DNA of 64,000 nucleotides from Oceanospirillum multiglobuliferum (GCF_900167095.1 NZ_FUXG01000002.1:1-64000); one strand, 5' to 3'. Shown: positions 1-8,867, counted from the stretch's first letter. Notes: generated by a model not told the origin, from the sequence alone. Numbers and translations: made by a program.

Positions 1-96
1 TTAACCCGCAATCAGATTATCCAGCAAGCCTCGACCTCTATCTTGTCGCAGGCGAATCAGTTGCCACAGGCAGCGCTGTCTTTACTGGGTAACTGA
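1..96 (+). CDS. fliC: Flagellin, 3' end only (gene runs in from the left)
   Basis: The first 31 codons of the window read as the last residues of a flagellin, beginning LTRNQIIQQAS and ending ALSLLGN before TGA. This is nearly identical to the C-terminal D0 helix of the three complete flagellins downstream, which packs inside the filament core. It ends LLGN, one residue longer than flagellins 1 and 2. The start and central domain lie outside the window. It shows that the flagellin array has at least four members. An intrinsic terminator follows at 131-155. Confidence 0.9.
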   Translation, partial: LTRNQIIQQASTSILSQANQLPQAALSLLGN

Positions 97-130
97 TTGT
101 TGCCAATACACAAACATTAGAGTTGTTTCA

Positions 131-155
131 AACCCAGCCAAGGCTGGGTTTTTTT
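131..155 (+). terminator. Intrinsic terminator after the partial flagellin gene
   Basis: An 8-bp stem pairs AACCCAGC (131-138) with GCTGGGTT (143-150) around a CAAG loop, and five more T follow. It lies 35 bases after the flagellin stop and separates this gene from the next. Confidence 0.9.
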
Positions 156-294
156 ACGCGCTTTGCTTTTGTGGGCAAGTTTTTGCCGGAAAGAGTTGTT
201 TACTTGCCTGTGGATAAAGTTTTTGTGATCAGAGTATTGGCTCTGCTTATGCTTTTATTACGCCAGTTATTTGATTTTATAGGATATTTTTTGT

Positions 295-310
295 TGGCAT
301 GAGTATTGCT
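295..310 (+). promoter_or_regulatory. Sigma-54 promoter of flagellin gene 1
   Basis: TGGCATG-AGTA-TTGCT matches the RpoN consensus TGGCACG-N4-TTGCW at all but one base, with the required 12-bp GG-to-GC spacing. Transcription would start near 321, giving a leader of about 120 bases. In polar-flagellum systems such promoters are activated by FlrC/FleR-type regulators, and fleR is encoded at 16884-18323. Confidence 0.85.
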
Positions 311-348
311 TTGCTTATGGTAAAGAAACAATACAGCAGGTGTGAACT

Positions 349-391
349 AAAGCGTTTGCCCGCTGAAAGTGAAAACACTGCAAACAGCTTT
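349..391 (+). promoter_or_regulatory. Leader hairpin upstream of flagellin 1
   Basis: Within the predicted leader, AAAGC (349-353) and TTTGC (355-359) pair with GCAAA (380-384) and GCTTT (387-391). An inner AGTG/CACT stem (368-371 with 376-379) closes an AAAA tetraloop. No T-run follows, so this looks like a stabilising or regulatory 5' UTR fold rather than a terminator. The function is inferred. Confidence 0.45.
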
Positions 392-441
392 GCCATCATG
401 AGATTCGGTAGCGAAGCGGTTGACATAGAAGGAATAGCATC

Positions 442-1629
442 ATGGCATTATTTGTAAATACTAATGTATCGGCGTTGAACGGACAAAGAAACTTATCCGA
501 TGTGACAAATCGTATGAATAGCTCATTCGAAAAGTTATCTTCTGGTAGCCGTATTAACAGCGCCAAGGATGACGCAGCAGGTTTGCAGATTGCAGATCGA
601 CTCACCACACAAATTATTGGCTTGCAACAAGGTACACGTAATGCCAATGATGGTATTTCGATAGCCCAGATTGCAGAAGGTGCTTTAGGTGAAGTGACTA
701 ACAACTTGCAGCGTATGCGTCAGTTGGTGGTGCAGGGTGGTAATCGAACATTGTCCAATGATGATCGTGATGCACTTGGGCAAGAATTCACTAAATTATT
801 GAATGTGAATAACGATATTGCTGATCGTACAGCGTTTGGTACACGTAAGATTTTGAATGAAGATTCGCCAACAGCAGGTTTTCAGATTCAGTCTGGCGCT
901 CAGTCAGGTGAGCAAGATACAGTTACAACAGGTAATGCTAAGTTAGCCGCTCTATTTGCCAAAGGTGTTGAGGATGGCGTTGCTGCTGGTACTGTTTCTA
1001 CAGGGCAAGCATTATCAACTTTAAGTGGCTCGCTGTCAGCTGCTGGTGATTTGGGTAAAATCATCCAAGCTTATGCTGCTGTGACAGGTACTTCTGATTT
1101 AACGTCAGCAATTGATCTTATGTTGGGATCTGATCGTACAGGAACTTTAAGTACGCTTACCACTGCAACCTCCATCACAATTAATGTTGATGAACTAACC
1201 AAGGTGCTAACTCAGAATGTTTCTGGCTCAGGTAATTTTACATTGGCTTCTGTGGTTGGTAGTGACTTACTAGGTTCTATGGGGATGAATATTAGCAGTG
1301 TGACTAGTACTGGTTTCACAGATGCACAGCTCAATGAAATCCATGCTTTTGCTACTGATACATTGCTAGACGCTATGACAAGCTTGGTTACTCAGGTTGA
1401 CAAACAACGTGCTAAGTTAGGTGCGGAGCAAAATGGCTTATCGTCTACTATTCGCTCCAATACAGTGGCAGTGGTGAATGTATCTGATTCACGTTCACGT
1501 ATAACCGATACAGATTTTGCGATGGAAACTGCGGAACTCACCCGTAATCAAATCATCCAGCAAGCCTCGACCTCTATTTTGGCGCAGGCGAATCAATTAC
1601 CGCAAGCGGCTCTATCACTTTTGGGATAG
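442..1629 (+). CDS. fliC: Flagellin 1
   Basis: Filament subunit of 395 residues, exported through the flagellar type III apparatus. The N-terminal D0/D1 region (about 1-160) starts MALFVNTNVSALNGQRNL and the C-terminal D1/D0 region (about 300-395) ends ALSLLG, both classic bacterial flagellin. The centre (about 150-300) is Ser/Thr/Gly/Ala rich and would be surface exposed. Serines and threonines there are candidate O-glycosylation sites, given the pse genes downstream. GAAGGAA precedes the ATG. A sigma-54 promoter lies upstream and a terminator downstream, so it is probably monocistronic. It is the most diverged of the three complete copies in the central domain. Confidence 0.97.
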   Translation: MALFVNTNVSALNGQRNLSDVTNRMNSSFEKLSSGSRINSAKDDAAGLQIADRLTTQIIGLQQGTRNANDGISIAQIAEGALGEVTNNLQRMRQLVVQGGNRTLSNDDRDALGQEFTKLLNVNNDIADRTAFGTRKILNEDSPTAGFQIQSGAQSGEQDTVTTGNAKLAALFAKGVEDGVAAGTVSTGQALSTLSGSLSAAGDLGKIIQAYAAVTGTSDLTSAIDLMLGSDRTGTLSTLTTATSITINVDELTKVLTQNVSGSGNFTLASVVGSDLLGSMGMNISSVTSTGFTDAQLNEIHAFATDTLLDAMTSLVTQVDKQRAKLGAEQNGLSSTIRSNTVAVVNVSDSRSRITDTDFAMETAELTRNQIIQQASTSILAQANQLPQAALSLLG

Positions 1630-1654
1630 TTACTGGTGTGGTTTTTGTTTTTGA

Positions 1655-1676
1655 AACCCAGCTAAGGCTGGGTTTT
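1655..1676 (+). terminator. Intrinsic terminator after flagellin 1
   Basis: AACCCAGC (1655-1662) pairs with GCTGGGTT (1667-1674) around TAAG and is followed by T residues. The stem is the same as in the terminator at 131-155, consistent with duplication of whole gene units. The U-tract is short (TTTT then CTCG). Confidence 0.85.
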
Positions 1677-1831
1677 CTCGTTATGGTGTCAATAAATTGC
1701 CGCTTTTGAGTGGATGCTCTATAGGAAATTTATTGCCGTTGTTGATTGCCTATATCAGTTTTTCAAGCTGAATGACGTTTATATTCGACGTTAATCTATC
1801 TAACTAGTTGAAAAATAACATTATTTATAAT

Positions 1832-1847
1832 TGGCATGATAAATGCT
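1832..1847 (+). promoter_or_regulatory. Sigma-54 promoter of flagellin gene 2
   Basis: TGGCATG-ATAA-ATGCT has the correct 12-bp GG-to-GC spacing and two mismatches to TGGCACG-N4-TTGCW. Its upstream element is identical to that of flagellin 1. The predicted start is near 1858, leaving a 170-base leader before the ATG at 2029. Confidence 0.8.
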
Positions 1848-1857
1848 TCTATAGTTT

Positions 1858-1961
1858 TAAGAGCAGATCCGGACGGGTTGATAGCTGGAAGCGCAGTGGC
1901 AGGTCTGCTTAACACATGAAGATAGGCAAGCAAAGGATGCAGATGCCAGCTTCCAGTTTTT
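1858..1961 (+). promoter_or_regulatory. Structured leader with terminator-like hairpin ahead of flagellin 2
   Basis: The 5' part of the predicted transcript can form a long hairpin. CTGGAAGC (1885-1892) pairs with GCTTCCAG (1949-1956), GGCA (1898-1901) with TGCC (1944-1947), and TCTGC (1904-1908) with GCAGA (1939-1943). Five T (1957-1961) follow at once, as in an intrinsic terminator. A competing pairing, AGCAGATC (1862-1869) with GGTCTGCT (1902-1909), would break the upper stem. A 15-codon open frame (ATG 1916, TAA 1961-1963) overlaps the 3' arm but has only a weak ribosome site. Possible roles are an attenuator, a ligand-sensing leader, or a roughly 100-nt small RNA. No known riboswitch consensus was recognised. 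Confidence 0.5.
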
Positions 1962-2028
1962 AACTATGTTTGAATTTAATATGCAAAACCGCTCAGTTAT
2001 GGTGGTTTGGATAAGAAGGAATTAAGTC

Positions 2029-3216
2029 ATGGCTTTATTTGTAAATACCAACGTATCAGCACTAAACGGTCAGCGTAATCTTCAAAATGTGACCGATCGG
2101 ATGAATAGCTCATTTGAGAAGTTGTCTTCTGGTAGTCGTATCAATAGCTCTAAAGATGATGCGGCAGGCTTGCAAATTGCAGACCGATTAACCACTCAAA
2201 TTATAGGCTTGCAGCAAGGTACGCGTAATGCCAATGATGGTATATCAATTGCGCAAATTGCAGAGGGTGCACTGAGTGAAGTGACTAATAACCTTCAGCG
2301 TATGCGTCAGCTCGCAGTGCAAGGTGGTAATAGAACCCTTTCAGCTGACGATCGCGCAGCATTGGGTGAAGAGTTTACTAAACTCATGAATGTCAATAAC
2401 GACATTGCAGATCGTACCGCTTTTGGAACGATAAAGATTTTAAATGAAGACTCACCTAAAGCAGGTTTTCAAATTCAATCGGGCGCTCAATCAGGCGAGC
2501 AAGATGTTGTAACAACGGGTAATGCTAAGCTAACCGCTCTATTTGCTAAAGGTGTAGAGGCTGGTGTTGCTGCGGGTACTGTTTCTACAGGGCAAACACT
2601 ATCAACTTTAAGTGGTTCGCTATCAGCTGCGGGCGATTTAGGTAAGATGATTCAGGCTTACGCTGCGATGACGGGTACATCTGATTTAGCCTCTGCGATT
2701 GACATGGTTCTAGGATCGGCTCGTGAGGGTACATTAAGTACTTTGACTAATGTTGAGTCTATTACGATTAATGTAGATGAGTTGACAAAAATATTAACTC
2801 AAACTGTTTCTGGTTCAGGAAACTTCACGTTAGCCTCTGTAGTTGGTAGTGACTTACTAGGCTCTATGGGTATGAATATCAGCAGTGTAACCAGTGCCGG
2901 TTTTACAGACGCACAGATTAATGAGATTCATGCCTTTGCTACAGACACTTTGCTGGATGCAATGACAGGTTTGGTGACCCAGGTTGATAAGCAACGCGCT
3001 AAGTTGGGTGCTGAGCAGAATGGCTTGTCATCAACTATTCGCTCAAATACAACAGCTGTAGTGAATGTGTCAGACTCGCGCGCACGTATTACTGATACAG
3101 ACTTTGCCGCTGAGACTGCAGAGTTGACGCGAAACCAGATTATTCAACAGGCTGCGACTAGTATTCTGTCGCAAGCTAATCAACTGCCTCAAGCGGCTTT
3201 GTCCCTTTTGGGTTAA
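2029..3216 (+). CDS. fliC: Flagellin 2
   Basis: Filament subunit of 395 residues with the same D0/D1-centre-D1/D0 layout and length as flagellins 1 and 3. AAGGAA precedes the ATG. At DNA level the central region and early C-terminal part (about 2510-3045) are almost identical to flagellin 3, while the 5' part differs at many synonymous sites. This suggests recent gene conversion between the two copies. Expression is predicted from a sigma-54 promoter through a 170-base leader with a terminator-like fold, so its control probably differs from that of its neighbours. Confidence 0.97.
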   Translation: MALFVNTNVSALNGQRNLQNVTDRMNSSFEKLSSGSRINSSKDDAAGLQIADRLTTQIIGLQQGTRNANDGISIAQIAEGALSEVTNNLQRMRQLAVQGGNRTLSADDRAALGEEFTKLMNVNNDIADRTAFGTIKILNEDSPKAGFQIQSGAQSGEQDVVTTGNAKLTALFAKGVEAGVAAGTVSTGQTLSTLSGSLSAAGDLGKMIQAYAAMTGTSDLASAIDMVLGSAREGTLSTLTNVESITINVDELTKILTQTVSGSGNFTLASVVGSDLLGSMGMNISSVTSAGFTDAQINEIHAFATDTLLDAMTGLVTQVDKQRAKLGAEQNGLSSTIRSNTTAVVNVSDSRARITDTDFAAETAELTRNQIIQQAATSILSQANQLPQAALSLLG

Positions 3217-3233
3217 GTTTTTTAGCTACTTCC

Positions 3234-3262
3234 AAAAAAAGTCGGAAATTCCGGCTTTTTTT
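3234..3262 (+). terminator. Intrinsic terminator after flagellin 2
   Basis: Seven A plus GTCGG (3234-3245) pair with CCGGC plus seven T (3251-3262) around AAATT, with one G-T wobble. It lies just upstream of the sigma-28 promoter of flagellin 3. Confidence 0.88.
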
Positions 3263-3265
3263 ATT

Positions 3266-3292
3266 TAAAGTTTTTAACATCCAGGACGATAT
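3266..3292 (+). promoter_or_regulatory. Sigma-28 (FliA) promoter of flagellin gene 3
   Basis: TAAAGTTT, 11 bases, then GACGATAT. The consensus is TAAAGTTT-N11-GCCGATAA, so the -35 box is perfect and the -10 box has two differences, with exact spacing. Unlike flagellins 1 and 2, this gene is therefore expected to need FliA (34591-35319). Confidence 0.85.
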
Positions 3293-3364
3293 TAGTATTA
3301 CAAGGCTTGTGTAGGTCAAAAGAAGCCTGCAAAGTAACGATTTAACACCATCGAGGTAATTATC

Positions 3365-4552
3365 ATGGCTATGTTTGTAAATACTAACGTTTCTGGTTTA
3401 AATGGTCAGCGCAACCTGCAAAACGTAACTGATCGCATGAACAGTTCTTTCGAGAAGCTGTCTTCAGGTAGTCGTATTAATAGTGCGCGTGATGATTCTG
3501 CGGGCTTACAAATCGCGGATCGCTTGACATCTCAAATCACAGGTTTAAATCAAGCCAATCGTAATGCTAACGACGGTATTTCAATTGCTCAAATCGCTGA
3601 GGGTGCGCTTGGTGAAATTACGACCAATATTCAGCGTATGCGTCAGTTGGCTGTACAAGGTGGTAACCGTACGCTAGCAGCTGATGATCGTGCAGCGTTG
3701 GGTGAAGAGTTTAAAAAGCTTCTGAATGTTAATAATGATATCGCAGATCGTACCGCTTATGGCTCTATCAAGCTGTTAAATAATGATTCTTCTAAAGCGG
3801 GCTTTCAAATTCAGTCTGGTGCAATGTCTGGACAGCAAGATACGGTAACAACGGGTAATGCTAAGTTAACCGCTCTTTTTGCTAAAGGTGTAGAGGCTGG
3901 TGTTGCTGCAGGTACTGTTTCTACAGGACAAGCACTATCAACTTTAAGTGGTTCGCTATCAGCTGCGGGCGATTTAGGTAAGATGATTCAGGCTTACGCT
4001 GCGATGACGGGTACATCTGATTTAACCTCTGCGATTGACATGGTTCTAGGGTCGGCTCGTGAAGGTACATTAAGTACTTTGACTGATGTTGAATCTATTA
4101 CGATTAACGTAGATGAGTTGACAAAAATATTAACTCAAACTGTTTCTGGTTCAGGAAACTTCACGTTAGCCTCTGTGGTTGGTAGTGACTTACTAGGCTC
4201 TATGGGTATGAATATCAGCAGTGTAACCAGTGCCGGTTTCACAGACGCGCAGATTAATGAGATTCATGCTTTTGCTACAGACACTTTGCTGGATGCAATG
4301 ACAGGTCTGGTGACACAAGTTGATAAGCAACGTGCTAAGTTGGGTGCTGAGCAGAATGGCTTGTCATCAACTATTCGCTCGAATGCAGCGTCAATTGTGA
4401 ATGTATCTGACTCTCGTGCACGTATCACTGATACAGATTTTGCAACAGAGACTGCAGAGTTGACTCGTAACCAGATTATTCAGCAGGCAGCGACTACGAT
4501 TTTGTCTCAGGCAAATCAGCTTCCACAAGCAGCACTATCGCTTTTACGCTAG
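3365..4552 (+). CDS. fliC: Flagellin 3
   Basis: Filament subunit of 395 residues. The N-terminus MAMFVNTNVSGLNGQRNL differs slightly from copies 1 and 2, and the D0/D1 region has its own substitutions (NQANRNANDG, NIQRMRQLAVQ). The central domain from about residue 165 is nearly identical to flagellin 2. The protein ends LLR instead of the LLG of flagellins 1 and 2. A GAGGT site precedes the ATG. Its sigma-28 promoter suggests it is a late-class, possibly major, subunit. A terminator follows at 4567-4597. Confidence 0.97.
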   Translation: MAMFVNTNVSGLNGQRNLQNVTDRMNSSFEKLSSGSRINSARDDSAGLQIADRLTSQITGLNQANRNANDGISIAQIAEGALGEITTNIQRMRQLAVQGGNRTLAADDRAALGEEFKKLLNVNNDIADRTAYGSIKLLNNDSSKAGFQIQSGAMSGQQDTVTTGNAKLTALFAKGVEAGVAAGTVSTGQALSTLSGSLSAAGDLGKMIQAYAAMTGTSDLTSAIDMVLGSAREGTLSTLTDVESITINVDELTKILTQTVSGSGNFTLASVVGSDLLGSMGMNISSVTSAGFTDAQINEIHAFATDTLLDAMTGLVTQVDKQRAKLGAEQNGLSSTIRSNAASIVNVSDSRARITDTDFATETAELTRNQIIQQAATTILSQANQLPQAALSLLR

Positions 4553-4566
4553 TCGTTAGCTTTAAT

Positions 4567-4597
4567 AAAAAACCCAAGCTGATGCTTGGGTTTTTTT
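4567..4597. terminator. Bidirectional intrinsic terminator between flagellin 3 and the minus-strand gene
   Basis: An A-rich arm ending ACCCAAGC (to 4579) pairs with GCTTGGGT (from 4584) around a TGAT loop, with A-runs on the left and eight T on the right (4591-4598). It can end transcription from both convergent genes. The T-run overlaps the stop codon of the minus-strand gene. Confidence 0.9.
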
Positions 4598-5373
4598 TAA
4601 ACTATTTTATCGATTAAAAATGTTTTTGTACTTTCAGAATGTTTACGTGCAAAAATTTTAAGTTGCTTATATTTTCTTCTAATTGGTCTAATTTCATCAA
4701 AGTAGTGGTAATAACTGCCATCAGAGTAGCAGCAGTAATAAGTCGGTGCTGCAGGGTAGTTTGTGCCGATGATGGTATCTTCTGTAATACGAGTCGCTTG
4801 AGCTTGCTTTAGCGTTTCTTTTAATTTCCCCGTATTAAGTAAAAGCGAGCTTGGAAATCCAGTTTCGCTACGAATCACGAATTGGTTCTGATCTTGTTCT
4901 ATATTGGCAAGGTCAACAGGTAAAACACACCACGTATTTGCATCCTCGCTAATCATGATTTTTAAATCTCTTCCGTTGAGTATGGCTTCTCGAAGAGCTG
5001 TCATATTGTCTTGCTCAGAATCTTGCCAGACGACTTCATAGTCATGCCTAACGATCCACTGGAATTTGCTGTACCTTCCTCTCATTGATGCCAGTAAGGT
5101 TTGGTTTTTATCTGGTATGCAAATTACCATTGCATCATTATAGCCGTGAGAGTATGAAAATGATTGGAAGCTAGAGTATGCTTTCCCATTGCGGATGGGT
5201 CTGTGCATATTGTAGGTTTGCGCAAAAAAATTGTCTTTTTCGATATAAATAAATGGTAGCTTATAAGTCTCATCGTGAGCGGGTTGGTTGCTTGGCAGTG
5301 ATGGGTCTGGAGTCATTATCCCAGAGATGGAAGCTCCGTTCATTATTGAGTTCAGAATATCAGAGTTGTGCAT
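4597..5373 (-). CDS. Unrecognised 258-residue protein between the flagellin and pse genes
   Basis: I do not recognise this protein. It has no signal peptide or membrane segment and looks cytoplasmic. It is rich in Tyr, Phe and charged residues, with a Cys pair in YYCCYSDGS near residue 216 and a basic C-terminal stretch (RPIRRKYKQLKIFARKH). It is the only gene on the minus strand before 42957, and it sits between the flagellins and pseB, with only 39 bases between its ATG and that of pseB. No strong ribosome site precedes the ATG, so its promoter must overlap pseB. The neighbourhood suggests a link to flagellin modification or filament composition, but that is context only. Confidence 0.7.
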   Translation of the reverse strand: MHNSDILNSIMNGASISGIMTPDPSLPSNQPAHDETYKLPFIYIEKDNFFAQTYNMHRPIRNGKAYSSFQSFSYSHGYNDAMVICIPDKNQTLLASMRGRYSKFQWIVRHDYEVVWQDSEQDNMTALREAILNGRDLKIMISEDANTWCVLPVDLANIEQDQNQFVIRSETGFPSSLLLNTGKLKETLKQAQATRITEDTIIGTNYPAAPTYYCCYSDGSYYHYFDEIRPIRRKYKQLKIFARKHSESTKTFLIDKIV

Positions 5374-5403
5374 TTTTTTAGTCTTTCAGATTCGTTAGTG
5401 TAG

Positions 5404-6413
<1,010 letters not shown>

Positions 6414-6414
<1 letters not shown>

Positions 6415-7565
6415 TGATTCCATATGGTAGGCAAGATATCTCTCAAGCTGATATCAACTCAGTTATCGAGGTATTACAGTCAGAATTCTTGACACAGGGG
6501 CCCAAAGTGCCCGAGTTTGAGGCGGCGTTAGCCAGCTATTGCAGTGCAAGATATGCAGTTGCCGTTAATAGCGCCACCTCTGCTTTACACTTAGCTTGCT
6601 TGGCCTTAGGTGTTGGCAAAGGTGATGTTGTTTGGACCACACCTATTACATTTGTAGCTTCTGCTAATTGTGCTCTATATTGCGGAGCATCAGTTGATTT
6701 TGTAGATATTGATTCTAAAACCTACAATATGAGTGCGGGAGCGCTAGAAGAAAAGCTAGTCAAGGCTGAAAAGCTAGGCGTATTGCCAAAAGTTGTGATC
6801 GCAGTACACCTTAGCGGACAATCTTGTGAGATGGTCAAAATATCAGCGTTGTCTAAGCAGTATGGGTTTAAGATTATAGAAGATGCTTCTCACGCTATAG
6901 GTGGGCGTTATAAAGGTTTACCTATAGGTGGTGGACAGTATAGCGATATTACTATTTTTAGTTTTCACCCTGTAAAGATTATTACAACAGGAGAGGGTGG
7001 TGCTGCTTTAACCAATAATGAGTTTCTTGCAGATAAAATGAAATGCTTGCGGAGCCATGGAGTAACCCGAGATCCAAGTTTAATGACCAAAGAGCCGGAT
7101 GGGGAGTGGTATTATCAGCAGCTCGAACTTGGTTATAACTACCGTATGACGGATTTGCAGGCTGCACTAGGCTTAAGTCAGCTTTCACGTTTAGATAGCT
7201 TTGTTTCTAAGCGGCATGAAATTGCCGCAATATATGATAAAGAACTCGCAGAGCTCCCGTTGGCGCTGCCTTGGCAGCATCCTGATACATATTCTGGTTT
7301 GCACCTGTATATTATTCGTTTGAAGTCAACTGATGTCTCCCACCAAGTGCTCTTTTCTGAGCTGAGAGCAAAGGGGATTGGCGTTAATTTGCACTATATC
7401 CCAGTGTATATGCAGCCTTTTTATCAGGCTATGGGTTTTACAAGGGGGTACTGTGAGGAAGCTGAGAGCTATTATAGAGAAGCGATAAGCCTACCAATCT
7501 ATACAGGATTGCAGCGGTCTGAACAGAGTCAGGTTGTTTCTGCTTTAGTTGATGCTTTAAGGTGA
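6414..7565 (+). CDS. pseC: UDP-4-amino-4,6-dideoxy-N-acetyl-beta-L-altrosamine aminotransferase, PseC
   Basis: PLP-dependent sugar aminotransferase of the DegT/DnrJ/EryC1 family (383 residues), second step of the pathway: it transfers an amino group from glutamate to the PseB product. Visible family features are NSATSALHLA (52-61), EDASHAIGG (156-164) and the cofactor-binding lysine in SFHPVKIITTGEGG (Lys188). It starts inside the pseB stop codon (TAATG), so the two are probably translationally coupled. The downstream acetyltransferase PseH, hydrolase PseG and synthase PseI are not in the window. Confidence 0.93.
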
Positions 7566-7572
7566 TATAGGT

Positions 7573-8250
7573 ATGAAATTTGCAATTATCCCTGCTAGAG
7601 GTGGAAGCAAGCGTATACCACGTAAGAATATTAAGCCTTTCTTTGGACAGCCAATGATTGCATGGTCCATAAAAGCGGCTATCTCAAGTGGTTGCTTTGA
7701 CAGGGTGATCGTTTCTACAGACGATAGTGAGATTGCACAAATAGCGAGAGATTATGGTGCAGAAACGCCTTTTGTGCGTCCAGTTGATTTGTCTGATGAT
7801 TATACGGCTTCTACAGAAGTTGTTCGACACGCTGTTGAGTGGCTCTTTATAAACGGTTTTGATGTAGAGGCTGCTTGCTGTATATATGCTACAGCACCAT
7901 TTATAACTCCAGAGCTGATCCAGCAGTCATATGTGTCCATGATTAGCCAGAAAAAAAGTTATGCATTTACAGTAGTGAGCTATGATTACCCTGTGCAAAG
8001 AGCCATTACTTTGGATGAAAATGGCAATATTGAAATGCTATATCCTGAATACAGAGACACGCGCTCCCAAGATCTGAAAGAGGCTTGGCACGATGCAGGG
8101 CAGTTGTACTGGGGGCTTGGTGAGGCTTGGATGGAGAGAAGACCTATTTTTTCTCAATATTCTGCGCCTGTTGTGATTCCTAGGTATCTAGCACAAGATA
8201 TTGATACTGAAGAGGACTGGAGGCAAGCAGAGAGATTGTATCAGCTATGA
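7573..8250 (+). CDS. pseF: Pseudaminic acid cytidylyltransferase, PseF
   Basis: Activates the nonulosonic acid as its CMP-sugar, the last cytosolic step before transfer to flagellin. The 225 residues contain the CMP-sugar synthetase signature IIPARGGSKRIPRKNIK (about 4-20), STDDSEIA and the C-terminal DIDTEEDW motif. An AGGTGATATAGGT stretch precedes the ATG, 7 bases after pseC. PseF rather than NeuA is favoured by the adjacent pseB and pseC. It ends the first glycosylation block, and a FliA promoter for flaG follows. Confidence 0.9.
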   Translation: MKFAIIPARGGSKRIPRKNIKPFFGQPMIAWSIKAAISSGCFDRVIVSTDDSEIAQIARDYGAETPFVRPVDLSDDYTASTEVVRHAVEWLFINGFDVEAACCIYATAPFITPELIQQSYVSMISQKKSYAFTVVSYDYPVQRAITLDENGNIEMLYPEYRDTRSQDLKEAWHDAGQLYWGLGEAWMERRPIFSQYSAPVVIPRYLAQDIDTEEDWRQAERLYQL

Positions 8251-8293
8251 CTCTCAATCGATCATGCTGTATGAGAGTATTAGGCGGAGACAT

Positions 8294-8320
8294 TAAAGAA
8301 ACAGGATGCTTAGCCGATAC
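8294..8320 (+). promoter_or_regulatory. Sigma-28 (FliA) promoter of flaG-fliD-fliS
   Basis: TAAAGAAA, 11 bases, then GCCGATAC. The -10 box matches GCCGATAA at seven of eight positions and the -35 TAAA core is intact, with exact spacing. It lies 51 bases upstream of the flaG ATG. Confidence 0.9.
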
Positions 8321-8370
8321 CTATATTTAGGTGCTGATTGAATGGCTAACCATTTGCGGTAGGTGTAATT

Positions 8371-8823
8371 ATGAAAATTGAGTCTGAAGCCCAGAATTTA
8401 TTTGCGAATACTTATAAATCATTAACGCAGAGTGGAGATGTTGAGTCAACACCGCCTCCGCGTGTGGATAAGGAAGTTGTGCAATTGGAAACAAGTACTC
8501 AGTTAGATAATGTCCGAACAAATGCTGTTCAGCAACTCAAAAATGCCAAGGAAAGTGATGTCTATGCTTTAGGCGAAGTTGATATGGCGTTAGAGAAAAT
8601 CAATAAATATGCTGAGATTCAACAGGTTAATTTAAGGTTAAGTGTTGACAAAGAACTTAACCGAGTTGTTATACGTGTTGTGGACAAAGATACCGATGAG
8701 ATGATTAGGCAAATCCCATCAGAGCAGGCTATTGCATTGGCAAAAAGAATTGATGAAGTAATGCAAGAATTTTTTATAGGGAAAGCAGATCAAGCTATTA
8801 ACCTTTTTGATGATAGGGCTTGA
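8371..8823 (+). CDS. flaG: FlaG family flagellar protein
   Basis: Small cytoplasmic protein of 150 residues. The conserved FlaG domain is in the C-terminal half (about 75-145: LRLSVDKELNRVVIRVVDKDTDEMIRQIPSE), after a low-complexity N-terminus. FlaG proteins influence filament length, and the gene usually sits between flagellin and fliD genes, as here. It is first in the sigma-28 operon flaG-fliD-fliS. The ATG follows a GGTAGGTG ribosome site. Confidence 0.92.
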   Translation: MKIESEAQNLFANTYKSLTQSGDVESTPPPRVDKEVVQLETSTQLDNVRTNAVQQLKNAKESDVYALGEVDMALEKINKYAEIQQVNLRLSVDKELNRVVIRVVDKDTDEMIRQIPSEQAIALAKRIDEVMQEFFIGKADQAINLFDDRA

Positions 8824-8867
8824 TTTTAAATTTTTCTATTTGCTTAAATATTTCGCTGGAGGATAAC

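Noticed and set aside
1858-1961. Cyclic-di-GMP (GEMM) riboswitch in the flagellin 2 leader
   Set aside because: Leader position and GCAAAG-like bases invited comparison, but the conserved GEMM core elements and their spacing are not present.
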